Of a stretch of 64,000 nucleotides of DNA, positions 22,520-33,200 are shown in pieces. The stretch is from NCBI RefSeq assembly GCF_002531725.1, contig NZ_NWSQ01000024.1, positions 41,088 to 105,087 of the forward strand, read 5' to 3'. Both the position numbers and the translations under genes were made by a program. A model generated the notes under the pieces. It worked only from the letters and a program-made list of their open reading frames with translations, did not search any database and had not been told where the DNA came from. This DNA is from Rhizobium sp. L43 (GTDB taxonomy: Bacteria; Pseudomonadota; Alphaproteobacteria; Rhizobiales; Rhizobiaceae). Numbering within the stretch: position 1 is the first letter of the stretch; every line of letters begins with the position of its first letter.

Positions 22520-23970
22520 CCACAGTCATCAAGAACGGCACCATCGTCACCGCCGACCTCACCTACAAGGCTGACGTGAAGATCGACGGCGGCAAGATCG
22601 TCGAGATCGGGCCAAACCTCTCGGGCGACGAGACGCTCGATGCCACCGGCTGCTACGTCATGCCGGGCGGCATCGATCCGCATACCCATCTCGAAATGCC
22701 CTTCATGGGCACCTATTCCTCCGACGATTTCGAGAGCGGCACGCGCGCGGCCCTTTCCGGCGGCACGACGATGGTGGTCGATTTCGCCCTGCCCGCCCCC
22801 GGCCAGTCGCTGCTGGAAGCGCTGACCATGTGGGACAACAAGTCGACCCGGGCCAATTGCGATTATTCCTTTCACATGGCGGTCACCTGGTGGAGCGAGC
22901 AGGTGTTCAAGGAGATGGAGACCATCGTCCGCAACAAGGGCATCAACACCTTCAAGCACTTCATGGCTTACAAGGGTGCACTGATGGTTGACGATGACGA
23001 GATGTTCGCATCCTTCCAGCGCTGCGCCGAGCTCGGCGCGCTGCCGCTGGTGCACGCCGAAAACGGCGACGTCGTCGCCTCGATGTCGGCAAAGCTGCTG
23101 GCCGAAGGCAATAACGGCCCCGAGGCGCATGCCTATTCGCGGCCCGCCGAAGTCGAGGGCGAAGCCACAAACCGCGCCATCATGATCGCCGACATGGCCG
23201 GCTGCCCCGTCTATATCGTCCACACCTCCTGCGAACAGGCGCACGAAGCGATCCGCCGCGCCCGCGCCAAGGGCATGCGCGTCTACGGCGAACCGTTGAT
23301 CCAGCACCTGACGCTCGACGAGAGCGAATATTCCAACCCCGATTGGGATCACGCCGCCCGCCGGGTGATGTCACCGCCCTTCCGCAGCAAGCAGCACCAG
23401 GACTCGCTGTGGGCGGGCCTTGCCTCCGGCTCGCTGCAGGTCGTCGCCACCGATCATTGCGCCTTCACCACCGCGCAGAAGCGTTTCGGGGTCGGCGATT
23501 TCACCAAGATCCCGAACGGCACCGGCGGCCTCGAAGACCGCATGCCGATGCTCTGGACGCACGGCGTCAACACCGGCCGGCTGACGATGAACGAATTCGT
23601 CGCCGTCACCTCGACCAACATCGCCAAGATCCTCAACATCTATCCGAAGAAGGGCGCGATCCTCGTCGGCGCCGATGCCGACATCGTCGTCTGGGACCCG
23701 AAACGCTCGAAGACCATCTCGTCCAAGGCCCAGCAGTCGGCGATCGATTATAACGTCTTCGAGGGGAAGGAAGTGACCGGCCTGCCGCGCTATACGCTGA
23801 CGCGCGGCGTCGTCGCGATCGAGGAAAGCACCATCAAGACCCGCGAGGGCCACGGCGAATTCGTCCGGCGCGAACCGGTGACGGCCGTCAGCAAGGCGCT
23901 GTCCACCTGGAAGGAGATCACGTCTCCGCGCAAGGTGGAGCGCAGCGGCATTCCGGCGACCGGCGTCTGA
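22516..23970 (+). CDS. hydA: Dihydropyrimidinase (hydantoinase)
   Basis: The 484-residue protein is a cyclic amidohydrolase with binuclear zinc: PHTHLEMP (two His), FKHFMAYKG with the carbamylated Lys near residue 150, HAENGD (His), HTSC (His) and ATDHCAF (Asp). It opens dihydrouracil or dihydrothymine to the carbamoyl beta-amino acid, which the enzyme at 20676 then hydrolyses. Its ATG overlaps the DUF559 stop. The first enzyme, dihydropyrimidine dehydrogenase, is not in this window. Confidence 0.92.
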   Translation: MTTVIKNGTIVTADLTYKADVKIDGGKIVEIGPNLSGDETLDATGCYVMPGGIDPHTHLEMPFMGTYSSDDFESGTRAALSGGTTMVVDFALPAPGQSLLEALTMWDNKSTRANCDYSFHMAVTWWSEQVFKEMETIVRNKGINTFKHFMAYKGALMVDDDEMFASFQRCAELGALPLVHAENGDVVASMSAKLLAEGNNGPEAHAYSRPAEVEGEATNRAIMIADMAGCPVYIVHTSCEQAHEAIRRARAKGMRVYGEPLIQHLTLDESEYSNPDWDHAARRVMSPPFRSKQHQDSLWAGLASGSLQVVATDHCAFTTAQKRFGVGDFTKIPNGTGGLEDRMPMLWTHGVNTGRLTMNEFVAVTSTNIAKILNIYPKKGAILVGADADIVVWDPKRSKTISSKAQQSAIDYNVFEGKEVTGLPRYTLTRGVVAIEESTIKTREGHGEFVRREPVTAVSKALSTWKEITSPRKVERSGIPATGV

Positions 23971-24028
23971 CGATGGAGCGTCGCGAAACGGCCATCAACC
24001 GGGGACCGCTGCTTTGATGCCGATGACC

Positions 24029-24442
24029 TCACGCCGGCACCAGCACGTCCAGTTCCGGCAGAAGTACGACGCTTTCCTGCTCGTTCGGATCGGTGCGCGC
24101 GATGATCGCCGTGCACGGCGTGCTGCTGAGGTTTGCCGGCAGGTGCGGCACGCCGGCCGGGATATAGAACAGTTCGCCGGCATGAACGACGACGTGATGC
24201 TCGAGCCGATCTCCGTACCAGGTATGCGCCTCGCCGGAGAGCATGTAGATCGCCGTCTCGTGCGCCTCGTGCAGATGCGCCTTGGCGCGGACGCCGGGCG
24301 GGATCGTCAGCAGGTGCATGCAGATGCCCTTGGCGCCGACCGTTTCGGCCGCGATCCCCTGGAAATAGCTGAGCCCCTGCTTGCCGTCATAGGCATGGTT
24401 GGGGCGAACGATGTGGCAGGTGGGCTTTGATGTCACGTCCAT
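24029..24442 (-). CDS. Cupin domain protein
   Basis: The 137-residue protein contains a single cupin barrel: HLHEAHETAIYMLSGEAHTWYG is motif 1 (two His, Glu), and AGELFYIPAGVPHLPAN is motif 2 (His). Metal-binding enzyme or sensor; substrate unknown. The start at 24442 follows GGAGGATGAGG. It is divergent from the ATPase gene and converges with hydA. Its position in the pyrimidine locus suggests it serves this pathway or its products. Confidence 0.75.
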   Translation of the reverse strand: MDVTSKPTCHIVRPNHAYDGKQGLSYFQGIAAETVGAKGICMHLLTIPPGVRAKAHLHEAHETAIYMLSGEAHTWYGDRLEHHVVVHAGELFYIPAGVPHLPANLSSTPCTAIIARTDPNEQESVVLLPELDVLVPA

Positions 24443-24536
24443 CCTCATCCTCCATGAAGTGTATCGTCGATAAAACCGGCGGTAATGATAGCACGCAAAC
24501 CGCGTTCCCGCGGCGAAAACAAGACTGGTCGCATTG

Positions 24537-25322
24537 ATGCAAACACCCTCCGTCGTATCCGCCAAGGATCTCTGTCTCACCTACCAGGCGAATGACGGCC
24601 CGGTGCGCGCACTGAGCGATGTCAATCTCGATGTCCGCAAGGGCGATTTCGTCTCTTTCATCGGCCCGTCGGGCTGCGGCAAGACAACCTTCCTGCGGGT
24701 CATCGCCGATCTCGAGAAGAGCACCTCGGGCGAGATCTCGATCAACGGCATGACGCCGGAGGAGGCCCGCAAGGCCCGCGCCTACGGCTATGTCTTCCAG
24801 GCGCCGGCGCTCTATCCCTGGCGCACCATCGAAAGCAACATCGCCCTGCCGCTGGAGATCATGGGTTATGGCGGCGCCGACCGGGCGAGGCGCATCGCCG
24901 AGGCGCTCGACCTCGTCAGCCTTTCCGGCTTCGAAAAGAAATTCCCCTGGCAGCTTTCGGGCGGTATGCAGCAGCGCGCATCGATCGCCCGCGCACTCGC
25001 CTTCGATGCCGACCTGCTGCTGATGGACGAGCCCTTCGGCGCGCTCGACGAGATCGTCCGCGACCATCTGAACGAAGAGCTGCTGAAACTCTGGACCCGC
25101 ACCAACAAGACGATCTGCTTCGTCACCCATTCCATCCCCGAGGCGGTCTATCTCTCGACCAAGATCGTGGTGATGTCACCGCGCCCGGGCCGGGTGACCG
25201 ACGTGATCGACTCGACCCTGCCGGCCGACCGCCCGCTCGACATCCGCGACACCCCCGAATTCCTGGAAATCGCCCATCGCGTTCGCGAAGGGCTGAGGAC
25301 GGGGCATAGCCATGAGGTATAG
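24537..25322 (+). CDS. ABC transporter ATP-binding protein, nitrate/taurine type
   Basis: The 261-residue ATPase has Walker A GPSGCGKTT near residue 43, Q-loop FQAPALYPWRT, signature LSGGMQQRASIARALAFD, Walker B LLLMDEPFGALDE and the H-loop CFVTHSIPEAVYL. It groups with importers that use NMT1/SsuA-type binding proteins. The ATG at 24537 follows a TTG. With the two permeases and the binding protein downstream it forms one importer, probably for pyrimidines or related bases given the operon context. Confidence 0.9.
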   Translation: MQTPSVVSAKDLCLTYQANDGPVRALSDVNLDVRKGDFVSFIGPSGCGKTTFLRVIADLEKSTSGEISINGMTPEEARKARAYGYVFQAPALYPWRTIESNIALPLEIMGYGGADRARRIAEALDLVSLSGFEKKFPWQLSGGMQQRASIARALAFDADLLLMDEPFGALDEIVRDHLNEELLKLWTRTNKTICFVTHSIPEAVYLSTKIVVMSPRPGRVTDVIDSTLPADRPLDIRDTPEFLEIAHRVREGLRTGHSHEV

Positions 25323-25341
25323 GGCGTTGAGTTCGAGGGTT

Positions 25342-25518
25342 ACCCCCCTCTGCCCTGCCGGGCATCTCCCCCACAAGGGGGGAGATCGACATGCCGAAAC
25401 GGCTTCCCCAAACAACGAAAGGCCCCTGATCCGGCGCGGGAGCAGTGGGGACCGACGCGCTATCCTCTTGCCAATCTCCCCCCTTGTGGGGGAGATGCCC
25501 GGCAGGGCAGAGGGGGGT
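25342..25518. repeat. Long palindromic intergenic repeat
   Basis: Perfect 45-bp inverted repeat (25342-25386 and 25474-25518) with an 87-base centre between the ATPase and permease genes. It would form a long hairpin in RNA. It resembles Rhizobium mosaic elements of the CCCCTCTGCCCTGCCGGGCAT type. Confidence 0.8.
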
Positions 25519-25553
25519 GTCGCCGCACTCAACACCACATGGGAGCAAATCCC

Positions 25554-26483
25554 ATGAAGTCAGACACCCTCAAGAACAAGATCATCCCCGTCACCACCAT
25601 CCTGCTCGCTCTCATAGCCATCTGGTATGTCGCCGCCGTGCTCATGAACGCGCCGTTCCAGCGCGACATGGACGGCCGTGCCGGCGTCACCCCGACCACC
25701 TTCGAATTTATCGGCAAGACGCTCGCCCAGCCGAAGCCGATCCTGCCGGCGCCGCATCAGGTGGCGCAGAACGTCTATGAAAACACCGTCCTGCGCAGTC
25801 TTTCGAGCAATCGCAGCCTAGTCTATCATAGCTGGGTGACGCTCTCCTCCACCCTGCTGGGTTTCGGCTTCGGCATGCTGCTCGGCATCCTTCTAGCGGT
25901 GCTGATCGTGCATAACCGCGCCATGGACCGCTCGCTGATGCCCTGGCTGGTGGCGAGCCAGACCATACCGATCCTTGCGATTGCGCCGATGATCGTCATC
26001 ATCTCCTACAATGTGCTGACCGGCGACAATGCGATTGCCCATCTGCTGAACCTCGATTCCGACGCCTCCCGCCTCGTCTCCAAGGCGCTGATCTCCACCT
26101 ACCTCTCCTTCTTTCCGGTCGCCGTCGGCATGGTGAAGGGGCTGCGGTCGCCTGAGATCATGCATCTCGACCTGATGCGCACCTATTATGCCAGCCCGAC
26201 GCAGACGTTCTGGAAGCTGCGTGTTCCCGCCTCGATCCCTTTCCTCTTCACCTCGATGAAGGTCGCGATCGCCGCCAGCCTCGTCGGCGCCATCGTCGGC
26301 GAGCTGCCGACCGGGGCTGTCGCCGGAATCGGCTCGAAGCTGCTCGCCGGCTCCTATTACAGCCAGACCATCGATATCTGGGCAGCTCTGGTCGCCGGAT
26401 CGCTGTTGGCGGGCTTCCTGGTTGCGATCGTCGGCATTGCCGCAAAGATCGTCGACCGCGCCATGGGCGGGAGGCCGGCATGA
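25554..26483 (+). CDS. ABC transporter permease
   Basis: This 309-residue membrane protein has about six hydrophobic helices with an N-terminal anchor (TTILLALIAIWYVAAVL) and a short EAA-like loop (MHLDLMRTYYASPTQTFWKLRVPASIPFLF). The long periplasmic segment near residues 40-90 is unusual. GGAGC before the ATG at 25554 supports the start. It pairs with the next permease by ATGA overlap. Confidence 0.85.
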   Translation: MKSDTLKNKIIPVTTILLALIAIWYVAAVLMNAPFQRDMDGRAGVTPTTFEFIGKTLAQPKPILPAPHQVAQNVYENTVLRSLSSNRSLVYHSWVTLSSTLLGFGFGMLLGILLAVLIVHNRAMDRSLMPWLVASQTIPILAIAPMIVIISYNVLTGDNAIAHLLNLDSDASRLVSKALISTYLSFFPVAVGMVKGLRSPEIMHLDLMRTYYASPTQTFWKLRVPASIPFLFTSMKVAIAASLVGAIVGELPTGAVAGIGSKLLAGSYYSQTIDIWAALVAGSLLAGFLVAIVGIAAKIVDRAMGGRPA

Positions 26484-27607
26484 GACATCTGACCTTCTCC
26501 TGGCAGGGCGTGACCGCCCTCCTCCTCTGCTTCGCGGCGCTGATCACTCTGCCGCTTCTGGCCGAGGGCGCGGCGCGGCCGCTCACCGACGGCACGACAA
26601 GCCTCGTCTTCATCATCGTCATCGCGGCCGCCCTGCTGTCTTTTGCGCCGCAGCCGCCGTCCTACCGCGCCACCGTGCTGTTCATCGGCGCGCATGGTGC
26701 TGCCTGGATGCTGCTTTCCGCTCTTTCCGGCAATGAGGGCATGGCGACGCGGGCCTTCTTCCTGCTGCTCTTTTCCTGCTGGTTGCTGGCTTGGCGATGC
26801 GTTACCGAGCTGTCGAAACTGCAGCCCGTCACCACCTTCGGCAAATCGACACTCCAGTTGCTGATCCCGGCAATCTTCGGCGCCTGGATCCTCATCCTCT
26901 GGGAAGCGGTCACGCGCGGCGCCGGCATCCCGTTCATCATCCTGCCGCCGCCGAGCGCCATCGGCATACGCATCATGGCCTCCCTGCCGATCCTCGGTGC
27001 TGACGTCAGGCAGACGATCTTCAAGGCGGTGCTGATCGGTTATATCGTCGGCTGCCTCAGCGGCTTCGCTGTGGCAGTGCTGGCTGATCGCATCACCTTC
27101 CTGCGCCGCGGCCTGCTGCCGATCGGCAACATGGTGTCGGCCCTGCCGATCATCGGCGTCGCCCCTGTTATGGTCATGTGGTTCGGCTTCGACTGGCCGT
27201 CGAAAGCCGCCGTCGTCATCATCATGACCTTCTTCCCGATGCTGGTGAACACCGTCGCTGGGCTGGCAGCCTCCGGCAGCATGGAGCGCGACCTGATGCG
27301 AACCTATGCCTCGAGCGACTGGCAAACGCTGCTGAAGCTCAAGCTGCCGGCAGCCATGCCCTTCATTTTCAACGCACTGAAGATCAACTCGACGCTGGCG
27401 CTGATTGGTGCCATCGTTGCCGAATTCTTCGGAACGCCGATCGTCGGCATGGGCTTCCGCATCTCCACCGAGATCGGCCGCATGAATGTCGACATGGTCT
27501 GGGCGGAAATCGCCGTCGCGGCGCTGGCCGGCTCGATCTTTTATGGCATCATCGCCCTGACCGAACGGGCGGTGACGTTCTGGCATCCGTCTATCCGTGG
27601 TGGCTAG
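26480..27607 (+). CDS. ABC transporter permease
   Basis: A 375-residue protein with eight or nine hydrophobic helices. The first four helices (residues about 10-115) are additional; the rest match the nitrate/taurine permease family, with EAA loop MERDLMRTYASSDWQTLLKLKLPAAMPF. It overlaps the first permease by four bases. The two permeases would form the channel of the importer with the ATPase and the binding protein. Confidence 0.87.
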   Translation: MRHLTFSWQGVTALLLCFAALITLPLLAEGAARPLTDGTTSLVFIIVIAAALLSFAPQPPSYRATVLFIGAHGAAWMLLSALSGNEGMATRAFFLLLFSCWLLAWRCVTELSKLQPVTTFGKSTLQLLIPAIFGAWILILWEAVTRGAGIPFIILPPPSAIGIRIMASLPILGADVRQTIFKAVLIGYIVGCLSGFAVAVLADRITFLRRGLLPIGNMVSALPIIGVAPVMVMWFGFDWPSKAAVVIIMTFFPMLVNTVAGLAASGSMERDLMRTYASSDWQTLLKLKLPAAMPFIFNALKINSTLALIGAIVAEFFGTPIVGMGFRISTEIGRMNVDMVWAEIAVAALAGSIFYGIIALTERAVTFWHPSIRGG

Positions 27608-27665
27608 GCGCGCACGGGGTTCGAAAATGAGCCCGGGCATAACTTCAGAGGGTAAGGATAAGAAA

Positions 27666-28637
27666 ATGAGAAAGTTGATGGTTGCAATGATGGCAAGCGC
27701 AATGTCGCTTGCAGCAGCCCATGCGATGGCCGCCGACAAGGTGGTGCTGCAGTTGAAATGGGTCACCCAGGGCCAGTTCGGCGGCTACTACGTCGCCAAG
27801 GACAAGGGCTTCTACAAGGAAGAAGGCCTCGACGTCGACATCAAGCCCGGTGGTCCCGATATCGCCCCCGAGCAGGTGATCGCAGGCGGTGGCGCCGATG
27901 TCATCGTCGACTGGATGGGCGGCGCGCTGGTTGCCCGCGAAAAGGGCGTTCCGCTTGTCAACATCGCCCAGCCCTACCAGAAGTCCGGCCTGGAAATGAT
28001 CTGCCGCAAGGACGGCCCGGTCAAGACCGAAGCCGACTTCAAGGGCCACACGCTCGGCGTCTGGTTCTTCGGCAACGAATATCCCTTCTTCGCCTGGATG
28101 AACAAGCTCGGCCTGTCCACGGAAGGCGGCGCGAACGGCGTCACCGTGCTGAAGCAGAGCTTCGACGTGCAGCCGCTCGTCCAGAAGCAGGCCGACTGCA
28201 TCTCCGTCATGACCTATAACGAATACTGGCAGGCGATCGATGCCGGCTTCAAGCCGGAGGAACTGACGGTCTTCAACTACACCGAGATGGGCAACGACCT
28301 TCTGGAAGACGGCCTCTATGCGATGGAGGACAAGCTGAAGGACCCGGCCTTCAAGGAGAAAATGGTCAAGTTCGTCCGCGCCTCTATGAAGGGCTGGAAA
28401 TATGCCACTGAGAATCCCGACGAAGCCGCCGAGATCGTCATGGACAATGGCGGCCAGGACGAGAACCATCAGAAGCGCATGATGGGCGAAGTCGCCAAGC
28501 TGGTCGGCGACGGCTCCGGCAAGCTCGACGAGGCGCTCTATGCCCGCACGGCAAAGGCGTTGCTCGACCAGAAGATCATCAGCAAGGAGCCCGCGGGCGC
28601 CTGGACGCACGACATTACCGACGCCGCTTCCAAGTAG
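27666..28637 (+). CDS. NMT1/THI5-like substrate-binding protein
   Basis: The 323-residue protein begins with a Sec signal peptide (MRKLMVAMMASAMSLAAAHAMAA, cleavage near AMA-A). The mature part matches NMT1-type binding proteins: VVLQLKWVTQGQFGGYYVAKDKGFYKEEGLDV at its start and WFFGNEYPFFAWMNKLG near the centre. Members bind pyrimidine-like or aliphatic ligands (HMP, riboflavin, sulfonates). The start at 27666 was chosen for the signal peptide; it follows AAGGATAAG. A strong terminator follows. Confidence 0.88.
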   Translation: MRKLMVAMMASAMSLAAAHAMAADKVVLQLKWVTQGQFGGYYVAKDKGFYKEEGLDVDIKPGGPDIAPEQVIAGGGADVIVDWMGGALVAREKGVPLVNIAQPYQKSGLEMICRKDGPVKTEADFKGHTLGVWFFGNEYPFFAWMNKLGLSTEGGANGVTVLKQSFDVQPLVQKQADCISVMTYNEYWQAIDAGFKPEELTVFNYTEMGNDLLEDGLYAMEDKLKDPAFKEKMVKFVRASMKGWKYATENPDEAAEIVMDNGGQDENHQKRMMGEVAKLVGDGSGKLDEALYARTAKALLDQKIISKEPAGAWTHDITDAASK

Positions 28638-28659
28638 TTCCGGCAATATTGCGAAGGCA

Positions 28660-28695
28660 AACGCGCGGAAGATTTTCCGCGCGTTTTGTTTTTTC
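28660..28695 (+). terminator. Terminator of the pyrimidine/transport operon
   Basis: Perfect 11-bp stem (28660-28670 with 28675-28685, loop GATT) followed by TTGTTTTTT. Confidence 0.85.
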
Positions 28696-29035
28696 CGCGC
28701 AAGGTGGAAAAACGCCTTGCAACTGTCGCATTTATCCGGCGTCAAACGTCATGGGGTAGAAGCGCGATCAATCTTCGTAATGTTGACATAACCTTGCGGT
28801 GATTGATTGACGTCGGAATGGTCATTAATATCGCCTCATGGGGAATTGTTTTCTGCCGGACTTGTAGATCGAGCAAATCGATACCACCTACAAACCGAAT
28901 TTGCCGACGAGGGATGAAGACGGCAAAGGATCGGCGGATACCTCTGAGAATGCAGGAAGGGCAGTGGCCTGATCGCGCGCTGAGTGGCAGACGCGCGAGT
29001 TCGGCCAACCTTATCATAAGATTGGACGAAGACGC
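28696..29035. other. Gene-free upstream region of the RND pair
   Basis: No gene or clear repeat is visible in these 340 bases. It must hold the promoter of the efflux operon. I see no divergent regulator gene here. Confidence 0.4.
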
Positions 29036-30226
29036 ATGGCACGCAAGCCGATTGGAATTCTAGGCGCCGCTACCCTTTTTGCAGCGGCCCTTGCTGCATC
29101 AACTGCATTTTCGCAGGAAAAGCCGGTCGAAAAACCGCAGCAGAACCTGCCGGCGATTGTCGTCACCAAGGCGACGAACCGGACGCTCGTCGATCGTGTC
29201 ATCGGCACGGGAACGGTCAAGCCCGTCGAGGAAGTCTATATTCAGCCGCAGGTCGAAGGCCTCTCCATCCGCACGCTGAAAGCCGATATCGGCGATAAGG
29301 TCCAGGCGGAAAGCACGCTGGCGACGCTCAACGACGACGCGCTGGTGCTGGAGAAGAGCCAGATGATGGCGACGAAGGCCAAGGGTGAGGCAAGCCTCGC
29401 TCAGCTGCGCGCCCAGCTCATCGAAGCCCAGGCCAATGCCGAACAGGCCAGGCAGCAACAGGCCCGCTCCCAGGAAATGGGCAAGAAAGGCACGGTTTCC
29501 ACCGCCCAGGTCGAGCAGGCCGATGCAAACGCCGCCGCCGCCAATGCCCGCGTCGTCTCTGCCGAACAGGCGATCGAGGTCGCCGAAGCCGATCTCAAGG
29601 TCTTCGACAGCCAGATCGCCGATGCCGATCTGAAGCTCGCCCGCACCGATGTGAAGACGCCGGTCGCCGGCACGATCTCGGCCAAGAACGCCAAGGTCGG
29701 CGCCATTGCCGCCGGCAACGGCGATCCGCTGTTCACCCTCATCCGCGACGGCGATATCGAGCTTGTCGCCGAAGTCGCCGAAAGCGATATCGTCAGAGTG
29801 ATGGCCGGCCAGAAGGCGACGATTTCCCTTTCCGGCAGCCGCGAGAAGCTCTCCGGCGCCGTACGCCTGGTGTCTCCGACCGTCGATCCGACCACCCGCC
29901 TCGGTCTCGTCCATATTTCCATCGACGATGACAGCAAGGCGCGTTCCGGCATGTATGGCAGCGCCGAGATCATCGTCCGGGAGACCGAGGGCGTATCGCT
30001 TCCCCTGACCGCCGTGCTGACCGGCAACGAAGGCTCCTCCGCCCGCAAGGTCGAGGACGGCGTGGTGAAATTCGCCAAGATCGAGACCGGCATCCAGGAC
30101 GGCGCCTATGTCGAGATCGTGAATGGATTGAAGAGCGGCGACGAGGTCGTGGCCAAGGCGGGTGCCTATGTCCGCGACGGCGACCACATTACGCCGGTGC
30201 GTGAACAGCCCCCGGCTTCCAACTAA
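29036..30226 (+). CDS. RND efflux periplasmic adaptor (membrane fusion protein)
   Basis: This 396-residue protein has an N-terminal signal (GILGAATLFAAALAASTAFSQ). It shows the lipoyl half-motifs (VEEVYIQPQVEG near residue 65, TDVKTPVAGTISAKN near 205), a long coiled-coil hairpin between them (residues about 105-195, rich in Ala and Gln), and a beta-barrel after. It links the inner-membrane pump to an outer-membrane channel, which is not encoded here. The pump gene starts 12 bases downstream. Confidence 0.9.
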   Translation: MARKPIGILGAATLFAAALAASTAFSQEKPVEKPQQNLPAIVVTKATNRTLVDRVIGTGTVKPVEEVYIQPQVEGLSIRTLKADIGDKVQAESTLATLNDDALVLEKSQMMATKAKGEASLAQLRAQLIEAQANAEQARQQQARSQEMGKKGTVSTAQVEQADANAAAANARVVSAEQAIEVAEADLKVFDSQIADADLKLARTDVKTPVAGTISAKNAKVGAIAAGNGDPLFTLIRDGDIELVAEVAESDIVRVMAGQKATISLSGSREKLSGAVRLVSPTVDPTTRLGLVHISIDDDSKARSGMYGSAEIIVRETEGVSLPLTAVLTGNEGSSARKVEDGVVKFAKIETGIQDGAYVEIVNGLKSGDEVVAKAGAYVRDGDHITPVREQPPASN

Positions 30227-30238
30227 AGAGACCATCCG

Positions 30239-33200
30239 ATGAATTTTTCAGCCTGGTCCATTCGAAATCCGATCGCGCCGCTCCTGGCCTTCTGCCTGCT
30301 GATATTCATCGGCATACAGTCCTTCAATAAGCTGCCGATCACGCGCTTCCCGAACATCGACGTGCCGCTCGTTTCGATCAGCGTGACGCAGAGCGGCGCT
30401 TCCCCGGCCGAACTCGAAATGCAGGTGACCAAGGAGATCGAAGACGCGATCGCCTCCATCACCGGCATCGACGAAATCTCGTCGACGGTAACCGACGGCA
30501 GCTCGCAGACCAACGTCATGTTCCGGATGGAAGTGCCGACGGAACAGGCCGTGCAGGACGTCAAGGACGCGATCGATCGCATTCGCAGCGATCTGCCGGC
30601 GACGGCCGAAGCGCCAATCGTCACCAAGGTCGATGTCGAGGGTCAGGCAATCCAGACCTTCGCCGTTTCCTCGCCGGCTATGTCGCTGGAAGAACTCTCC
30701 TGGTTCGTCGACGATACCGTCAAGCGTGCACTGCAGGGCCAGGCCGGCATCGGCCGCGTCGACCGTTACGGCGGCGCCGAGCGCGAAGTGCGTATCGAAC
30801 TGACCCCCGGCAAGCTCGATGCCTATGGCATCACCGCCGCAAGCGTGAACCAGCAGCTGCGCGGCACCAACATCGACCTCGGCTCCGGCCGCGGCCAGGT
30901 GGCCGGCAGCGAGCAGGCGATCCGAGTTCTCGGCGATGCCCGCAATGTCGCCGAGCTCGCCGACACGACGATCGCGCTGCCGAACGGCCGCTTCGTCAAA
31001 CTGTCCGATCTCGGTGTCATCAAGGACACCTATGAAGAGCCGAAATCCTTCTCGCGCTTCAACGCCACGCCGGTTGTCACCTTCGGCGTCTTCCGCTCGA
31101 AGGGCGCCAGCGAAGTCAGCGTCGCCGAAACCGTGGCGCAGAGCCTCGACAAGGTGCGGGCCGAAAACCCGAACGTGAAGATCGAGCTGATCGACGATTC
31201 GGTTTATTTCACCTACGGCAACTATGAAGCCGCCATCCATACGCTGCTCGAAGGGGCGCTGCTCGCCGTCATCGTCGTCTTCCTGTTCCTGAGGAACTGG
31301 CGCGCGACGCTGATTTCGGCCATTGCCCTTCCGCTGTCGGCGATCCCGACCTTCTGGATCATGGACATGATGGGCTTCTCGCTGAACCTCGTCAGCTTCC
31401 TCGCTTTGACGCTCGCAACAGGCATCCTCGTCGACGATGCGATCGTCGAAATCGAAAACATCGCCCGCCACATCAAGATGGGCAAAACACCGTACCGGGC
31501 GGCGATCGAGGCGGCGGATGAAATCGGCCTTGCCGTCATCGCCACCACCTTCACGATTATCGCCGTCTTCGTGCCGGTTTCCTTCATGCCGGGCATTCCG
31601 GGCCAGTACTTTATCCAGTTCGGCCTGACGGTTGCCTTTTCGGTCTTCTTCTCGCTGATGGTCGCGCGCCTCATCACCCCGATGATGGCCGCCTATCTCA
31701 TGCGCGCCGAAGACGGCGTCGACGACCATCACGACAATGACGGCCTTCTAATGAAGGGCTATACGCGCCTTGTCACAGGCACGACCCGCAAGTGGTATTG
31801 GCGTTATACGACGCTGATCGTAGCCCTCCTCTTCACGGTTGGTTCGGTCGTGGCGCTGTTCATGTTCGTGCCCGGCAGCTTTCTGCCGACGGAAGACGCT
31901 TCGCGCATCGTTCTCTCCGTCGAACTGCCGCCCAATGCGCGGCTCGACGACACCGAAAAGACGACCGATGCAATCTATGACAGGGTGAAGGACATCAATG
32001 GCGTCGAAAGCGTCTTCGTCCTCGGTGGCGCATCGCCGAAGGGCGATCTCGAGCTGCGCCGCGCGACCATCACGCTGGCACTTCACAAGCTCGACCAGTC
32101 GTTGATCAAGAAGGTGGTCAACGACGTCTTCGGCGCTATCCCGGTCATCGGGCCGAAGCTGCCGAAGGTGGAAGTCCACGGCCGCGAACGCCCGCAATGG
32201 GACATCGAAACGGAAGTCTACGCCAGGCTACGCGATATTCCCGACGTCCACATCCTCAAGCTCAACGACCGCGGCGAACGTGGACTCTCCTTCAACTTCC
32301 TCTCCAAGAACGAGAAGGACCTGAACGACGCGGTCGGCATTCTGGAATCGAAGCTCCGCGCCGATCCGCTGCTCGCCAATGTCAGCGCAGACGGCGCCCT
32401 GCCCCGTCCGGAACTGCAGGTCTACCCGCGCAAGGACGAAGCTGCCCGCCTCGGCATCACGCCGCAGCAGATCTCAGAAACGATCCGCGTCGCTACCATC
32501 GGCGATGTCGATGCCGCCCTTGCCAAGATCTCGCTCGACGATCGCCAGATCCCGATCCGAGTCCAGGCGGCACTCGACATGCGCCGCGATCTTGCTGCCC
32601 TCCGGGCACTAAAGATCCAGACTGCCAGCGGCGGCACCGTTCCGCTCGCGAGCGTTGCCAATATCGACTATTCGGAAGGCGTAAGCTCGATCAAGCGCAA
32701 CAACCGTTACCGCGTCGTCTCGATCGGCTCCGACCTGCCGCAGGGCGTGGCGCTCGATACGGCCTCGGCCCGCTTCCGCGAGATCGTCAAGGAGGCCAAC
32801 ATCCCGGCCACGGTGCATCTTGCCGAAAGCGGCGACACCAAGGTGCAGACCGAGATGCAGCAGAGCTTCGTCAACGCCATGTTGATGGGCCTCCTGCTGG
32901 TGTTGACGGTGCTGATCCTGCTCTTCAAGGACGTGATCCAGCCCTTCACCATCCTGTTCTCGCTGCCGCTTGCCATCGGCGGTGTCGCGGCGGCTCTGAT
33001 CCTTACCAGCAATCCGCTGTCCATGCCTGTCATGATCGGCATTCTGATGCTGATGGGCATCGTCACCAAGAACGCCATCCTGCTCGTCGATTTCGCGATT
33101 GAGATGCGCCACCAGGGCATGGCCCGCGTCGAGGCCATGGTCGAAGCCGGCCGCAAGCGCGCCCGGCCGATCATCATGACCTCGATCGCCATGTCGGCGG

